From Tiamatella sp964451715 (GTDB lineage: Archaea > Thermoproteota > Thermoprotei_A > Sulfolobales > Acidilobaceae), in NCBI GenBank assembly GCA_964451715.1, contig CAYVIZ010000018.1:1-22042 (forward strand): a stretch of DNA of 22,042 nucleotides. Reading direction: 5' to 3'. The notes beneath the pieces are model-generated. The model was not told where the DNA came from. It made no database searches and saw nothing but the letters and a program-made list of their open reading frames with translations. Within the stretch, counting starts at the first letter, position 1. Each line of letters begins with the position of its first letter. A program made the position numbers and the translations under genes. This document shows, in pieces, positions 20,892-22,042 of the stretch.

Positions 20892-22042
20892 CCCTTAGCC
20901 ACACCCAGGGGCCTTAGCCTTGCCACGAGACGGCCTATGCCAACGGCGTGAGCTACCTCTGCAACCTTATCCACGTTCTTATAAGCTTCAGGGGCTTCCT
21001 CCACTATTACACGCCTATTAGCAGCTCTAATGTATATACCCTGGCTGTTCAGCTCGTTTAACACGTCGCCCACAGTCATGCTTCTCAGAGCCTTCTTCCT
21101 ACTCATCCATCTGCCTGCTCCATGAGGGGCCGTATACCACGACTTCGCTCCCTCTCGTGTACCGGCCAGTATATAGCTTGCAGTCCCCATACTGCCAGGT
21201 ATAAGCACAGGCTGCCCTACATCCTTATAGTCGGCCGGTATCTCAGGATGACCCGGTGGGAACGCACGGGTTGCCCCCTTCCTGTGCACTATAAGCTTCT
21301 TCACCTTACCATCGACCAGGTGATCCTCTATCTTCGCAATATTATGCGCTACATCATATACCAGCTTCAAGCCCAGCTTGTCAGGATCCGTATGGAAGAC
21401 TCTCCCGAAACTCTCCCTCGTCCAGTAGGTTATCAATTGCCTGTTGGTCCACGCGAAGTTGGCTGCAGCCGCCATAGCCTTAATATAGTCCTGCGCCTCT
21501 CTACTCGAGTAAGGCACGCTAGCAAGCTCCCTGTCGGGAGGTATGGTTCCATACCTCCTCATAGCCCTCTCCATAACCTGCAGATAGTCACTCGCAACCT
21601 GATGGCCTAGACCCCTGCTCCCGGTGTGAACCATCACAGTAACCTGTCCCTCATGAGTTATTCCGAAGGCCTTAGCTATACGTTCATCGTATATCTTATC
21701 TACAACCTGCACCTCGAGGAAGTGGTTCCCAGAGCCTAGAGTACCCAGCTGCTCAGCCCCCCTCTTCTTGGCCCGGGGGCTTACCTTGGTGCTGTCCGCG
21801 AGGCTCCAGCTCCCCCTCTCCTCTATATGCAGGGGGTCATCAGCCCAGCCGTACCCCTTCCCTATAGCCCACTCAACCCCTTCATCGAGAACCCTGTTCA
21901 ACTCGTCCACAGTAACCCTTACCTTACCAGTGCTCCCAAGCCCGGATGGTACATTATGGAAAAGCTCGTCTATAAGCTCCTTCAGCTTAGGCCTCACATC
22001 TTTCACATCGAGATCCGTAACCATCACCCTTACTCCACAGTT
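20888..22042 (-). CDS. rtcB: RNA-splicing ligase RtcB, N-terminus cut by window edge
   Basis: GTP-dependent RNA ligase that joins tRNA exons after intron removal. The reading frame stays open to the window edge and begins with NCGVR, the family's DINCGVR manganese-site motif, so about 95 N-terminal residues are missing. Downstream: LGSGNHFLEVQ (metal His), VMVHTGSRGLGHQV (metal His), HRKGATRAFPPGHP, IPGSMGTASYIL and APHGAGRWMSRKKA, with the His that is guanylylated. No intein interrupts the visible part. The GTG at 22027 is internal, not the start. Archease follows with a 4-bp overlap. The two intron-containing tRNAs in this window are natural substrates. Confidence 0.97.
   Translation of the reverse strand, partial: NCGVRVMVTDLDVKDVRPKLKELIDELFHNVPSGLGSTGKVRVTVDELNRVLDEGVEWAIGKGYGWADDPLHIEERGSWSLADSTKVSPRAKKRGAEQLGTLGSGNHFLEVQVVDKIYDERIAKAFGITHEGQVTVMVHTGSRGLGHQVASDYLQVMERAMRRYGTIPPDRELASVPYSSREAQDYIKAMAAAANFAWTNRQLITYWTRESFGRVFHTDPDKLGLKLVYDVAHNIAKIEDHLVDGKVKKLIVHRKGATRAFPPGHPEIPADYKDVGQPVLIPGSMGTASYILAGTREGAKSWYTAPHGAGRWMSRKKALRSMTVGDVLNELNSQGIYIRAANRRVIVEEAPEAYKNVDKVAEVAHAVGIGRLVARLRPLGVAKG

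Overview
The window reads as chromosomal DNA of a hyperthermophilic crenarchaeon, most likely one of the moderately GC-rich Desulfurococcales (the Aeropyrum / Hyperthermus / Pyrodictium / Pyrolobus type). The reasons are a PolB1 (Dpo1)-type replicative polymerase, a single-domain Sm-like protein, NucS/EndoMS, archease-RtcB, an archaemetzincin, intron-bearing tRNAs with encoded CCA ends, a C/D box sRNA, arginine encoded mostly by AGG/AGA and isoleucine largely by ATA, and very frequent TTG and GTG start codons. The genus is an inference. I see no insertion sequence, prophage, CRISPR array or rRNA.

Layout. 1-300: two minus-strand tRNAs (Leu-TAA cut by the window edge; Arg-CCT with a 43-nt intron). 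305-1541 minus: a Nob1-family PIN nuclease and NAD kinase, overlapping. 1598-3029: a Trm5-like methyltransferase running tail to tail into a DUF371 gene. 3079-3747: protein-isoaspartate methyltransferase, followed by a 188-bp non-coding stretch with several inverted repeats. 3936-10388: a metabolic block with an unrecognised 410-residue protein coupled to glycerate 2-kinase, a DUF89 phosphatase, an FGGY sugar kinase and a PLP-dependent decarboxylase. 10385-12234: DJ-1/PfpI protein, a small SAM methyltransferase, a minimal O6-alkylguanine methyltransferase and an Sm-like protein. 12231-14430: NucS diverging from hexulose-phosphate synthase and a creatininase/ArfB-type hydrolase. 14515-18358: DNA polymerase PolB1 and a HisC-like aminotransferase. 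18373-18749: an unannotated C/D box sRNA and tandem tRNA-Leu(CAG) and tRNA-Ser(CGA, with intron). 18805-22042: an MthK-like potassium channel, archaemetzincin, archease and RtcB (cut by the window edge).

How the genes fit together. Many are maintenance genes: PCMT (protein), DUF89 and DJ-1 (metabolite), MGMT and NucS (DNA), RtcB/archease (RNA splicing and repair). RtcB is the ligase expected to join the exons of the two intron-containing tRNAs here. HPS supplies ribulose 5-phosphate, a riboflavin precursor, and sits next to a creatininase-family gene of the group that includes the riboflavin-pathway deformylase ArfB. The 3.9-10.4 kb block looks like a carbohydrate-acid/sugar phosphorylation module with a candidate operator between its divergent halves. 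The genome is compact: five convergent pairs overlap at their stop ends and several divergent pairs share one near-palindromic TATA element.

The best candidates for undescribed biology are the orphan 410-residue protein and its kinase/phosphatase neighbourhood, the new C/D box sRNA, the inverted repeat around the 7.35-kb divergent promoter, a Trm5-like enzyme with altered active-site motifs, and a potassium channel with an altered calcium site.
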